Source: Saccharibacillus sp. JS10
GTDB lineage: Bacteria; Bacillota; Bacilli; Paenibacillales; Paenibacillaceae
Length of the DNA: 64,000 nucleotides
Direction: 5' to 3'
Assembly (NCBI RefSeq): GCF_024436065.1
Contig: NZ_JANFNS010000004.1
Location: 248,001 to 312,000 of the forward strand
In this document: positions 1-8,714 of the stretch, one piece after another
Position numbering within the stretch: position 1 is the first letter of the stretch
Layout: each line of letters begins with the position of its first letter
Position numbers and translations under genes: made by a program
Notes under the pieces: model-generated
What the model saw: the letters and a program-made list of their open reading frames with translations, nothing else
Told to the model about the DNA's origin: nothing
The model's database searches: none

Positions 1-1604
1 TTTTGTACGCGGCGATGGGCTATCTGTTCTTGCTCAATTTACTCCTGCTCCTCGTCTCGCTTCATAAACGCTGGATTTTTATCGCGTATCTCAGCTTTGT
101 TTTGAATACGCCTTCGATGATCTTGCTGGTATGGCTTGCAGACAGCCGTTGGGTCGGCGCCGCTTATGCGTTCTTGACGTTCCTGATGTACTTGGGTTCA
201 ACGCTTGCTTACCCAATGCGCTTCAAGCAAAAGTTGAAAGAATGGGATGTGGTACTGCTCGCGATCAACACGCTGGTTGGATGCGGCGTGATGTACGCGC
301 TGTTAGAATCGGCTGGAGCGATTGAATTCCGAGGATTATTGGCTTTGCTGTTCGGTCTGCTGTATTTCGGGCTTGGACGATTGACAGAAAAGTTCGTGCC
401 GGCAGAAAAAAATACGCGTTTGCTATTCGATCTGACTGCATTGGTCTTTGCGATTCTGATCGTACCGTTCCAACTGGGTTGGGAATGGTCAGCAATGGGC
501 TGGCTTGCCGAAGCGCTCGTGCTTTGCATTTACGGCAGTCGTAGCGGTTCGAAAATGCTCGAACGAGCAGGCTGGGCAGTCTGGGGGCTTTGCGTATTGG
601 CGTTCGTCTTGGTCGATCTGCCGCAGCATAGCCTGAGTCTGCTGGTTATAGATGCGAGCCCGTATACCTTTATGGTCAAGTACACGTTGATTACGATTGG
701 AACCTTAGCGCTTGCCGCTTTTTATATCTGGGAATGGAAAAATTCCGCAAGCCGTACGGATTCAGCCGATTTGGAACAAACTCAAGCTCCGCGTATGCGG
801 TATTCGGCAGAAGAACGAAGTCTGCTGCGCATTATCCGCTATGTCGCGATCGGCAACACATGGATCTATGCGCTATATGAAGCTTTTTATGTGTATGATC
901 TGCTGCGCTTCCCGTCGGATCTTCATTACCTATTCTACAAAATGTTATTGGCGGCAGGGGTGACGGCGTTGCTGTCGTGGGCGGTTACGCGTTTCCCGTC
1001 GATTCAAGATCGTGTTATCCGAGTATACGCACAAATCCAATATGCAGTAGGTTGCTTGATCGGGATCGCCCTTATGTTCACTAGCCCGGTGCTTAAATCA
1101 GAATGGTCAGAAAATACGCTAGCCGATTATGTAGCTCTCTTTGTCTTGTTAGCCGTTAATATTCTGATTTTCTGGAGCGTTAGCCGCCGAGTGCAAAAAG
1201 CGGTACGCCGCTATCCGCAAAACGGAGAATGGTACCCGGTTGGGATCGCGTTATATGGTCTGGTGATGGTGAGCGCCTTACTCGGTGTGCAATTGCATAT
1301 CCATAATGCGGGAATCACCTACAGCGTTGTGTATCTGCTGGTGGCATTGGCATGTATCGTATACGGATTCCGTCGCCGTTATGTCTATATCCGTCGTATG
1401 GGGCTGATCTTGACGCTGCTCTGTACCGCCAAATTGTTAGTGTTCGATCTTGGATTAAGCGGTGCAGGCAGCCGTATTATTGCGTTCTTTGTAGCCGGAT
1501 TTATTTTGCTCGGCATCTCGTATATGTATCAGCGAGTATCAAACCGTCTAGAAGAAGAGGAGGCGGCAGGGAAGGAGAATTCGAATGCGGACAACCAACA
1601 ATGA
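1..1604 (+). CDS. DUF2339 family multi-pass membrane protein (5' truncated by window edge)
   Basis: The reading frame is open from the window edge and about 533 residues remain, so the true start lies upstream. The visible part is almost entirely hydrophobic, with more than a dozen membrane-spanning stretches joined by short Arg/Lys-rich loops such as SRRVQKAVRRYPQ and YGFRRRYVYIRRMG. It ends in an acidic tail (RLEEEEAAGKEN). This matches DUF2339 predicted membrane proteins, whose biochemical role is unknown. The downstream gene starts inside its last codons (about 20-nt overlap) and is a DUF3999 protein. These two families are often neighbours, which supports the family call and suggests joint work at the membrane. 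No catalytic motif is visible. Confidence 0.8.
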   Translation, partial: LYAAMGYLFLLNLLLLLVSLHKRWIFIAYLSFVLNTPSMILLVWLADSRWVGAAYAFLTFLMYLGSTLAYPMRFKQKLKEWDVVLLAINTLVGCGVMYALLESAGAIEFRGLLALLFGLLYFGLGRLTEKFVPAEKNTRLLFDLTALVFAILIVPFQLGWEWSAMGWLAEALVLCIYGSRSGSKMLERAGWAVWGLCVLAFVLVDLPQHSLSLLVIDASPYTFMVKYTLITIGTLALAAFYIWEWKNSASRTDSADLEQTQAPRMRYSAEERSLLRIIRYVAIGNTWIYALYEAFYVYDLLRFPSDLHYLFYKMLLAAGVTALLSWAVTRFPSIQDRVIRVYAQIQYAVGCLIGIALMFTSPVLKSEWSENTLADYVALFVLLAVNILIFWSVSRRVQKAVRRYPQNGEWYPVGIALYGLVMVSALLGVQLHIHNAGITYSVVYLLVALACIVYGFRRRYVYIRRMGLILTLLCTAKLLVFDLGLSGAGSRIIAFFVAGFILLGISYMYQRVSNRLEEEEAAGKENSNADNQQ

Positions 1605-3015
1605 TCGCGAGCCTGCGACAAGATTTAATCGGTTTTCGATAAAAAAACGCCGAATTATCTGGAGTCTGCTAGCGTTGTTAACGGTGACGTCCAGTCTTCC
1701 TGCTACTTCGACTATCGGCAATCTGCCGAGTTATACTGTGATGAACGCTTTGGCGCGACCTTCTGAAAATGATGACGAGAACTCAGGCGTATGGACATTC
1801 GCCAAAGAAATCCAAGTTACGCAATCGTCTCAATACCAATCGCTATTTCTCGATTCGGATATTTACGGACGAGCGCAAAATAACTTGGGCGATATTCGAA
1901 TCGTCAACGCTTCGGGGAAATTTATGCCGTATTACTTGGATACCGGGGAATATGGCGAACGGGGATTGGACCGAGAATATCGATTGGAAGAGGTACGCCG
2001 AGCCGTTGGAGCAAATACCACGAAGTTCGATTTTCGAGTCATTCCAAGTGCACAAAATGAAGATGTACGCGGAAGTCGGTTAACATTCGAATTGCCGAAG
2101 ACGTCTTTTCTCAAAAACGTTCAGATCGAAGGCAGTTACGATGGCAAGCGTTGGGAAGCTGTGACGCAAAGCGAATTGTATTCGACGAGTGAAGGTGCGT
2201 ATCGGAATACGATTGAATTAAATAGCCCGGTTACGTACAGTTATTACCGAGTCACAGCTCCTGTTGGCAACGATTCTTTTGATCTTACCGCAGGTAAGCT
2301 AATCGATGTGGCAACGGCGGTGAGCGGCGAAGCTTTTCTGCGTACCGAAGAGATTCCTTTTAACGTAGAGTCTGCGGATTCGATGTCTGAGGTTGTTTTG
2401 TATAATGCGGATAAGCTCAAAATCGATCGTATTAAGTTGGATGCAACAGCATCGGACGGAGCGAGCGGGTTCAGCCGGATGTTTTACGTCAATCGGGAAA
2501 AAGGAATCGGCGCGAATACACGTATCTTGTCGCCGAGTCGTCTAAATCGTCTGCAACTTTCAGGCTCGAAGATTGATGATACCGAGATTAGATTGGCTGA
2601 GCCGATTGATAATGAAAAGCCTATTGTCGTGATCGACAACGGAGGCAATTCGCCGCTCAATATTCAGTCGGTCAAAGTCAGCTATCGCGTGGATCGACTT
2701 GTGTTCGAAGACACAGGAAGTGGGCCGTACCGCATTGTGTACGGAGCAGAAAACCAGCAGATGCCGGACTACGATATCTACGCTTTTCGTACCGAGATCG
2801 AACAGTCGAAGCCAAGCAAAGCGACATTAGGCAAAGAATATGCGATGCAATTCGTTCCGCCTCCACCCGAAGAAGATTCGGATGCAGATGTTTCCGGTCA
2901 AGACAAACCGAAAATCGGCGCAAGCGATTCGCTTCAGATCTTGTTTAATATCGTGCTGATCGCCGTCGCGCTGATCTTGATCGTGGTTGTAGGAAGGAAG
3001 TTGAGAAAGAAGTGA
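1585..3015 (+). CDS. DUF3999 family exported, membrane-anchored protein
   Basis: The protein has 476 residues. A basic start (KKRR) precedes a hydrophobic segment at about 25-45 that resembles a signal sequence. A long extracytoplasmic, beta-rich region follows, with discoidin-like stretches (VQIEGSYDGKRWEAV, YSYYRVTAP). A single C-terminal membrane helix (about 450-470) ends in GRKLRKK. This layout fits DUF3999 proteins. The ATG at 1585 is preceded by GAAGGAG and overlaps the DUF2339 gene, so the two are probably translationally coupled. Function is unknown; a cell-envelope role is inferred only from topology and pairing. Confidence 0.8.
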   Translation: MRTTNNDREPATRFNRFSIKKRRIIWSLLALLTVTSSLPATSTIGNLPSYTVMNALARPSENDDENSGVWTFAKEIQVTQSSQYQSLFLDSDIYGRAQNNLGDIRIVNASGKFMPYYLDTGEYGERGLDREYRLEEVRRAVGANTTKFDFRVIPSAQNEDVRGSRLTFELPKTSFLKNVQIEGSYDGKRWEAVTQSELYSTSEGAYRNTIELNSPVTYSYYRVTAPVGNDSFDLTAGKLIDVATAVSGEAFLRTEEIPFNVESADSMSEVVLYNADKLKIDRIKLDATASDGASGFSRMFYVNREKGIGANTRILSPSRLNRLQLSGSKIDDTEIRLAEPIDNEKPIVVIDNGGNSPLNIQSVKVSYRVDRLVFEDTGSGPYRIVYGAENQQMPDYDIYAFRTEIEQSKPSKATLGKEYAMQFVPPPPEEDSDADVSGQDKPKIGASDSLQILFNIVLIAVALILIVVVGRKLRKK

Positions 3016-3039
3016 ATGATACCAAGGAGGGGAAACTCA

Positions 3040-3744
3040 ATGTCCCAACATACAAACAACACATCGGAACCATCGATTGAAGACGTCAAAAACCAACTTT
3101 TGCACGCATATAAGTTTCGTCATGCGGTCAAAGACTTTGATCCAATTCGTAAAGTAAGCCAAGAAGATTTTGATTTTATTTTGGAAGCAGGTCGAATGTC
3201 TCCAAGCTCTTACGGCTTCGAGCCGTGGAAGTTCGTTGTTGTTCAAAATCCAGAATTGCGCGATAAAATCGCGGCATATGCCGGAGGGGCGCGCAGGCAG
3301 TTAGCTTCGGCTAGCCATGCGATCTTGGTCTTGGCGCGTTTGCCGCAAGAAATGGTGGCGAACTCCGACTATATCTCGCATATGCTGAACGACGTTCAGC
3401 GGTTGCCGGAAGAAATCTCGTCGATGAAACGTAAAACGTACGATACCTTTTTACGTACAGGCTTCGCCCTACAAGACAACGAACGTGCGATGTTCGAGTG
3501 GGCTTGCCGCCAAACGTATCTGGCGTTAGGCAACATGATGACCGCCGCTGCGATGATCCATATCGATTCTTGCCCGATGGAAGGCTTCGTGAAGCATGAA
3601 GTCGAGCGTGTGCTTGTCGAAGAAGGCATATTGGACAATAGTCGATTCGGTCTGGCTTGTATGGCGGCTTTTGGTTACCGCGCTGCCGATTCGCCAACGC
3701 CGAAAACACGTCAGCAATTAAACGAAGTGGTGGAGTGGCGCTAG
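3040..3744 (+). CDS. Nitroreductase family NAD(P)H:FMN oxidoreductase (paralogue 1)
   Basis: The protein has 234 residues from the ATG at 3040, chosen because AAGGAGG at 3024-3030 sits 9 nt upstream; the in-frame ATG at 3016 has no such site. Nitroreductase-fold motifs are clear: an N-terminal FRHAVKDFD segment for FMN phosphate binding, the SPSSYGFEPWKFVVVQ core, and a C-terminal ALGNMMTAAAMIHIDSCPMEGF stretch. Such enzymes reduce nitro compounds, quinones or flavins with NAD(P)H. It is closely related to the gene at 53503 (shared EPWKFVVVQNPELR and DSCP.EGF). It begins 24 nt after the DUF3999 gene and may share its transcript. The natural substrate cannot be told from sequence. Confidence 0.9.
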   Translation: MSQHTNNTSEPSIEDVKNQLLHAYKFRHAVKDFDPIRKVSQEDFDFILEAGRMSPSSYGFEPWKFVVVQNPELRDKIAAYAGGARRQLASASHAILVLARLPQEMVANSDYISHMLNDVQRLPEEISSMKRKTYDTFLRTGFALQDNERAMFEWACRQTYLALGNMMTAAAMIHIDSCPMEGFVKHEVERVLVEEGILDNSRFGLACMAAFGYRAADSPTPKTRQQLNEVVEWR

Positions 3745-3804
3745 AGCTGCGCCGAATACTCTAGTGCTAACTAGCGATCCATGAAATAAATAGACGACAA
3801 CGTC

Positions 3805-3841
3805 AAAAGCAGGATGCCGGTATCGGCATCCTGCTTTTTTC
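3805..3841 (+). terminator. Intrinsic terminator between convergent genes
   Basis: GCAGGATGCCG (3809-3819) pairs perfectly with CGGCATCCTGC (3824-3834) across a 4-nt loop, followed by six T on the plus strand. Four A on the left could let it also stop the GH43 transcript arriving on the minus strand. Confidence 0.85.
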
Positions 3842-3868
3842 TAAATTCGATCAATTCTCCTGATCCAA

Positions 3869-5281
3869 TTACTTCCCGACTCGGAACAAATCAAATCCGT
3901 CGATCTCCGCGTACCCTTCACCTTTGGCAAAGCGAATCGTATGTTTGCCTTTGGTCAGGCTCATCTTTTGCGTAGACGTGCCCCAATTGTCCCAACCTTG
4001 ATTGGTCACAAAGAAATCGCTTGGCGCGCCGCCGTCCACCGATAATTTCAACGTCGACCAGCCGCCGCCTGCCGTACCGTTGCCGGTTCGCGCGTACAAG
4101 ACGTACGTTCCGTTTTTATCGACGTTCACATCGACTTCGACATAACTCTCTGGCGTATCGATATATCCGACTTTGGCACCGCCCGAACTGTCTGGATGCT
4201 GCGAGACTTTTGCGGTACCCGCCAGTCTTCCATCTTCCGCTTCGTAGCGATCGCGCTTCGGCTCGCCGCTTGGCAATTCAATCGGGATATTCGGATCGAG
4301 CGGCACGCCGAAGTTCGGCGTCTTATCGCTGTTCCACGTGAAGCGCTGCGCTCTGACTTCGCGATCCCAACCGGAACCTTGACGTTTTGCCGTATGGTAG
4401 ACGATCCAATCTTCGCGACCATCCGGTGACTTCGTGAAGCTGGCGTGACCCGGGCCGTAGACGCCGTTGCCGCTTTTGAAGACTTGATCGGGTTTTTTGC
4501 TCCATGAAGACGGATCTAACAAATCGGCGCTTTTTTTGGACGTAAGTAGTCCGAGCGAATAATCGTCTGTCCAACTTCCGCTGGCGGAATAGACGACGCT
4601 AATATCATTGCCTTTGGTCAGGATCTGCGGCCCTTCGTTCACGTAAGGCGTATGATTGGTTTCCCACGTATGTTCCGGTCTTGCGATTTCGACTCTAGGC
4701 GACTCGATCGTCCACGGATTGCTCATTTTCGCGATATACAAAATTTGCTGGACGTTGTCCGCGCCTTCCCATCCCGACCAAATGAAGTACAATTGTCCGC
4801 GGGCTTCGAGCACCGTTCCGTCGATCGCCCAACGGTTCGTCGAGTCGGTAATCATCCCTTTGTCCGTCCATGTGCCTTTGAGCGGATTCAGCGATTTATT
4901 TTCCATCACGTACATACGGTGATTCGCATTGTCTCCGTCGTCTTTGGCGTAATAAATATACCAAGCTCCTTTGATATGATGCAGCTCAGGCGCCCATACA
5001 TTTTGCCCGCCCGTCGGGATTTCAAGCGTCTCGCCCGCATCGATGCCCGTCATCGATTTGGATCGCCACAGCGTGACGTTATTGCCGGTCGTTTTCGTGT
5101 AATAGTAATACCCGTCAGCGTGCCGCACCATATAAGGGTCTGCGCCGTCTTGCATGATCACGTTATAAAAATCGTTTTTTTGCGTAGACGCGGCTTGTGC
5201 CGTACCCCATCCGCCGCCGCTTACGGTCACGCCCAATAACAGCAGCGCAAGACTGCCTTTCATTCCTGTTTTCCACTTCAT
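3869..5281 (-). CDS. Secreted GH43 glycoside hydrolase with C-terminal CBM6-type module
   Basis: The protein has 470 residues. The signal peptide (about 1-31) ends at AQAAS. A five-bladed propeller GH43 domain follows. The three expected acidic residues can be placed: base D48 in GADPYMV, pKa modulator D154 in AIDGTVL and acid E216 in YVNEGPQI. From about residue 340 there is a CBM6/CBM35-like beta-sandwich (RYEAEDG, GGWSTLKLSVDG, EIDGFDLFRVG). GH43 enzymes act mainly on alpha-L-arabinofuranosyl or beta-xylosyl linkages; which one cannot be decided here. It would cut plant polysaccharide outside the cell and feed the importer at 10479-13715. GAAAGGAGAC precedes the ATG. A cre site overlaps its promoter, suggesting catabolite repression. 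Confidence 0.88.
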   Translation of the reverse strand: MKWKTGMKGSLALLLLGVTVSGGGWGTAQAASTQKNDFYNVIMQDGADPYMVRHADGYYYYTKTTGNNVTLWRSKSMTGIDAGETLEIPTGGQNVWAPELHHIKGAWYIYYAKDDGDNANHRMYVMENKSLNPLKGTWTDKGMITDSTNRWAIDGTVLEARGQLYFIWSGWEGADNVQQILYIAKMSNPWTIESPRVEIARPEHTWETNHTPYVNEGPQILTKGNDISVVYSASGSWTDDYSLGLLTSKKSADLLDPSSWSKKPDQVFKSGNGVYGPGHASFTKSPDGREDWIVYHTAKRQGSGWDREVRAQRFTWNSDKTPNFGVPLDPNIPIELPSGEPKRDRYEAEDGRLAGTAKVSQHPDSSGGAKVGYIDTPESYVEVDVNVDKNGTYVLYARTGNGTAGGGWSTLKLSVDGGAPSDFFVTNQGWDNWGTSTQKMSLTKGKHTIRFAKGEGYAEIDGFDLFRVGK

Positions 5282-5299
5282 TTCTCCGTCTCCTTTCGA

Positions 5300-5327
5300 A
5301 TTTTACAGGTTTAGATAACGCTTACAA
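5300..5327 (-). promoter_or_regulatory. Promoter of the GH43 gene with overlapping cre (CcpA) site
   Basis: On the minus strand, TTGTAA (5322-5327) and TAAAAT (5300-5305) are separated by 16 nt. TGTAAGCGTTATCT at 5313-5326 matches the Bacillus cre consensus TGWAANCGNTNWCA at 13 of 14 positions and covers the -35 and spacer. That position would allow CcpA to block transcription when preferred sugars are present. Confidence 0.6.
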
Positions 5328-5573
5328 AATTCTTGTTTGACGTGATACGGAAAAGCACGCTCTCAACGTAACGTAGCGGAAAAGCTTTGAACAGGACGAA
5401 TCTTTGGAGACAAGTGTCTTATTTTTGGAAAAAGGTTTCTTTCTAGACGCAATGGACATATTTTTAGATATAGACGGTATTTTGGAGAAAAAGCCGAAAA
5501 ACATCGCGAATGAAGCTTTTGGATTTACAATAAAGAAAAGAATCGCACACCAACAGATGAGAGGGGAAACATC

Positions 5574-6896
5574 ATGCGCCGTGCTGATTTTTGGTATGGG
5601 AAAAGAACGCCGCTGTGGTTAGTGCCTGTGCTGATTGTCGGAGTCAGTCTGCTTGGATGGCGTTTAACCGACAATTATGAAAGCGGATACGAAAATGAAG
5701 CGGCGGCTCCAAATTCGGTTTTGATTGAGTTTTGGACGCCTTTTAGCGGCGGAGACAGCTCGTTTATGAACGCGCTGGTCGCCAAATATAACGAGGAAAA
5801 CGAAGACGGCATTACCGTGCGAATGACGAACAACAAATTAGACGATTATTACGCAAAATTATCGACGGCGATCGTCACGGGCGAAGCGCCGGAGCTTGCG
5901 ATTATGCACGTCTCGAAATACGCCCAATTCGTACCTGCAAAATTCGTTTCCGTCGTCGGCAAAGAAGAATCGGCGCAGGCCGGCATTGACTGGGACGGGT
6001 ACAACCCGAATATTTTACGCAAAACGATTATAAACGGTACGCATTACGGCGTGCCGCTGGACGCGCACTTCGGCGTGTTGTATTACAACAAAAAGTGGCT
6101 CAAGCAAGCCGGTCTATACGCTGATGGACAGGTGCAGATTCAGCCGGGCGAAGAAGGATTCACTGAATTTTTGAGAAAGATTCACGCCCAAGTTCCCGAA
6201 GACGTCGCGCCGCTTGCGGTTCCGAGTATTCGAATTGACTCGCTATGGCTATGGTGGTCGCTATACAGCCAAATCGACGGAGGCGGGCAGTTGTACGACG
6301 TATCCGGTACCCATGCGCAGCTCAATGAACCCGCAGCGAAGCGCTCGTTAACTTATATCGATTCGTTATATCGGGAAAAGCTGATACCGCCTGATATCAA
6401 CGACGCAACCAGTCAATTTGCACGCGGACGGGCGGCGACGTTATTTTTGGGGGTGTGGTCGATCGGGTTATTCGAACAAGCGGAAAATCTCGATTTCGGC
6501 GTGATGCCGCTGCCGCAAATCTACGATCATCCCGCGTCTTGGGGCGATGCGCATACGCTGGCGCTGCCGACCGGCACAGACGGCGATCCCGCTGAACGCC
6601 AAGCTGCGCTGAAATTTGCAGACTGGCTCACGAGACACGGCGATCTATGGGCGCAAGCCGGGCATATTCCTGCTTTTGAAGCGGCGGCGCGTTCACCGGA
6701 ATTTTTAGCGCTCCCTTACCGCAGCGATTATGTCCAAGCGGCTGACGACGTCGCTTATTTCCCCGATCATCGGAAGCAAGGACGGATCAATGACGAGTTG
6801 GTCGCGGAGTTGGAGCGATTATGGTCAGGAAATCTAACCGTCGATCGTTTGCTGCAAAAAATCGGACCGAAAATCGAACAGATTTTGGAGGAATAG
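5574..6896 (+). CDS. Membrane-anchored sugar-binding protein of a sensory operon (SBP family 1)
   Basis: The protein has 440 residues. The N-terminus is RR-x-DFWYGKR followed by a hydrophobic helix (about 14-30). There is no lipobox cysteine, so it is probably held by an uncleaved helix. The rest is a family 1 extracellular solute-binding fold (VLIEFWTPFSGGDSSFMN, AELAIMHVSKYAQFVP, WGDAHTLALP). It is clearly paralogous to the lipoprotein at 10479 along its whole length. It ends 3 nt before the histidine kinase gene, which ends inside the response regulator gene. This points to a three-component sensor in which this protein presents ligand to the kinase rather than serving transport. GAGAGGGGAA precedes the ATG. 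Confidence 0.85.
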   Translation: MRRADFWYGKRTPLWLVPVLIVGVSLLGWRLTDNYESGYENEAAAPNSVLIEFWTPFSGGDSSFMNALVAKYNEENEDGITVRMTNNKLDDYYAKLSTAIVTGEAPELAIMHVSKYAQFVPAKFVSVVGKEESAQAGIDWDGYNPNILRKTIINGTHYGVPLDAHFGVLYYNKKWLKQAGLYADGQVQIQPGEEGFTEFLRKIHAQVPEDVAPLAVPSIRIDSLWLWWSLYSQIDGGGQLYDVSGTHAQLNEPAAKRSLTYIDSLYREKLIPPDINDATSQFARGRAATLFLGVWSIGLFEQAENLDFGVMPLPQIYDHPASWGDAHTLALPTGTDGDPAERQAALKFADWLTRHGDLWAQAGHIPAFEAAARSPEFLALPYRSDYVQAADDVAYFPDHRKQGRINDELVAELERLWSGNLTVDRLLQKIGPKIEQILEE

Positions 6897-6899
6897 CCG

Positions 6900-8714
6900 A
6901 TGCGTCAGTTTATCGCAACTTGTCGAGATCGATACTGGAAAGACCGCGGGCTTGCGTTCAAGTTGATCTGGATTAATCTTGTGCTGATCGCTTTGCCGCT
7001 TCTATTGTTTTCGATCTTGAGCAGTATCGGCTATTCCAAGTCGATGCAGCGAAATGTCGGGCTGTACCAAGCCGATGCGGTACGCGAGTTCAGCGCAAAC
7101 CTAGATATTTATATGAATGAACTTGCGCTGCTCACGACCTTGCCGTATCAGACGCCGGATTTGCTGGATTATTTAGAGAACCGAAATACAGGGCAAGCGA
7201 CCGTATACGAAGAACGAATGTTATTGGAAGATGCGATGCGGCGTATCCGGCTCAATGGACGGGTCGATACAATCGGCATTACGCTGCAAGCGCAAAAAGT
7301 CCGTTCGTATGTCGAGCCGCCGGATAGCCCCGGACGCTTCACCGAAAACGACGACCCGGATCTGAGCGCTTTTTTGTCACCTGTCTCTTCCGGGCAAGCG
7401 GTATTCGTCAGACCTCATCGCGTATTGTCGGACAACGGCTCGACTTACGATGTGTTTTCGGCGGTGCGCGTGATTCGGAGTCTGGAAAGCGGCGAACCGC
7501 TGGCGATTTTGAAAATCGACGTACCGACTCACGATCTGCAAGATCGGATTGCTAATCTGTCTAGCGGAGGGCAGCGTTCGGTCGCCGTGCTCGACAGCCA
7601 ATCGGTCTCGATCTATACGAGCGGAGCTTTTCCCGATTCGACAGGTAACTTAGGGACATACAGAGGAGAAGGGACGGTCACGCTCGGCAGCGGCAAATCG
7701 GCGGTGTTGATGACGTACCGAACATCGCCGATCACAGGTTGGACCGTGCTTCAAGCGGTACCGCTCAGCGTGTTATTGCGCGATGCGTCTACAGTGAATC
7801 GCCAAATGTTATGGGTAGGCTTGGTCTGCTTGGTGACATCGGTCTTCGTATCCGTGCTGTACTCGCTGCGAATTACAAGACCGCTTAGCGTGCTGAGACG
7901 TTCGATGAAACAAGTCGAAAAAGGAGAATTCGGCGTCTCGATTCCGGTAGCCAGCGAAGACGAGATCGGTCATTTAAGCCGAACTTTCAATCTTATGGTT
8001 TCTCGGCTAGGCAGCTTGACCTATCGATTGTATGAGACTGAAATTCGCGAAAAAAATGCCGAGATCGCTTCGCTGCAAAGTCAGATCAACCCGCATTTTC
8101 TGTACAATACGCTCGGTTCGATCAGTATGTACGCGGAGCTTGAAGGCAACCATGAAGTGGTCAGCATGACGAATCATCTGAGTGCGCTGCTTCGCTATAG
8201 TATGGGCGGCGGACGTTCGGAAGTGACGATTCGCGAAGAAATCGAACATATTCGGGGGTATCTTGCCATTCAAAGTATTCGGTACGAAGAACGTCTGCAT
8301 TACCGAATCGTGGCAAGACCGGGGCTGTTGGAACAACCGATCATTCGCTTGTCGCTTCAACCGATTGTCGAAAATGCGATTGTACACGGGCTTGAGCGCG
8401 GAAGCGGCGAAGTGCAGATTGTACTCACGATTTCCGCAGACGATACGAAGATCCGAATCATTGTCGAAGATAACGGTCCCGGTATGGACGACGATGCGCT
8501 GGCGCTCCAAAATGCCAAGATGGAAGAAGGGTTACTGCCGGACGGACCCGGCGGTCATGGGCTGGTGAATGTGCATCGCCGATTGGTGCTGCAATACGGG
8601 AGCGGATTTGGCGTAGTGTTGAACCATTCGGCAAACGGAGGGATACAAGCTTGTATGACGTTGCCGCGAGTAAGCGAGGAAGCATCCGAAGAAAGGAGAG
8701 ATGATCATGAATAA
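6900..8714 (+). CDS. YesM-type sensor histidine kinase
   Basis: The protein has 604 residues. Two membrane helices (about 20-42 and 300-320) bracket an extracytoplasmic sensor of roughly 260 residues. A HAMP linker follows (RITRPLSVLRRSMKQVEKGEFGV), then the His_kinase domain with QINPHFLYNTLGS, whose His is the phosphorylation site. The HATPase domain shows the N box (PIVENAIVHG) and G1 box (DNGPGMDDD). It should autophosphorylate in response to an extracellular sugar signal, possibly relayed by the binding protein encoded 3 nt upstream, and pass phosphate to the regulator at 8707, whose start it overlaps. This kinase class commonly controls polysaccharide-use operons in Bacillales. Confidence 0.92.
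   Translation: MRQFIATCRDRYWKDRGLAFKLIWINLVLIALPLLLFSILSSIGYSKSMQRNVGLYQADAVREFSANLDIYMNELALLTTLPYQTPDLLDYLENRNTGQATVYEERMLLEDAMRRIRLNGRVDTIGITLQAQKVRSYVEPPDSPGRFTENDDPDLSAFLSPVSSGQAVFVRPHRVLSDNGSTYDVFSAVRVIRSLESGEPLAILKIDVPTHDLQDRIANLSSGGQRSVAVLDSQSVSIYTSGAFPDSTGNLGTYRGEGTVTLGSGKSAVLMTYRTSPITGWTVLQAVPLSVLLRDASTVNRQMLWVGLVCLVTSVFVSVLYSLRITRPLSVLRRSMKQVEKGEFGVSIPVASEDEIGHLSRTFNLMVSRLGSLTYRLYETEIREKNAEIASLQSQINPHFLYNTLGSISMYAELEGNHEVVSMTNHLSALLRYSMGGGRSEVTIREEIEHIRGYLAIQSIRYEERLHYRIVARPGLLEQPIIRLSLQPIVENAIVHGLERGSGEVQIVLTISADDTKIRIIVEDNGPGMDDDALALQNAKMEEGLLPDGPGGHGLVNVHRRLVLQYGSGFGVVLNHSANGGIQACMTLPRVSEEASEERRDDHE

Noticed and set aside
4652-5239. 195-codon open frame opposite the GH43 gene
   Set aside because: It has no ribosome binding site and its composition (Arg/His/Ile/Phe-rich) is that of an antisense shadow of a well-supported gene.
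5404-5622. Small gene upstream of the sensory binding protein
   Set aside because: No ribosome binding site, and it overlaps the start of a well-supported gene in another frame.
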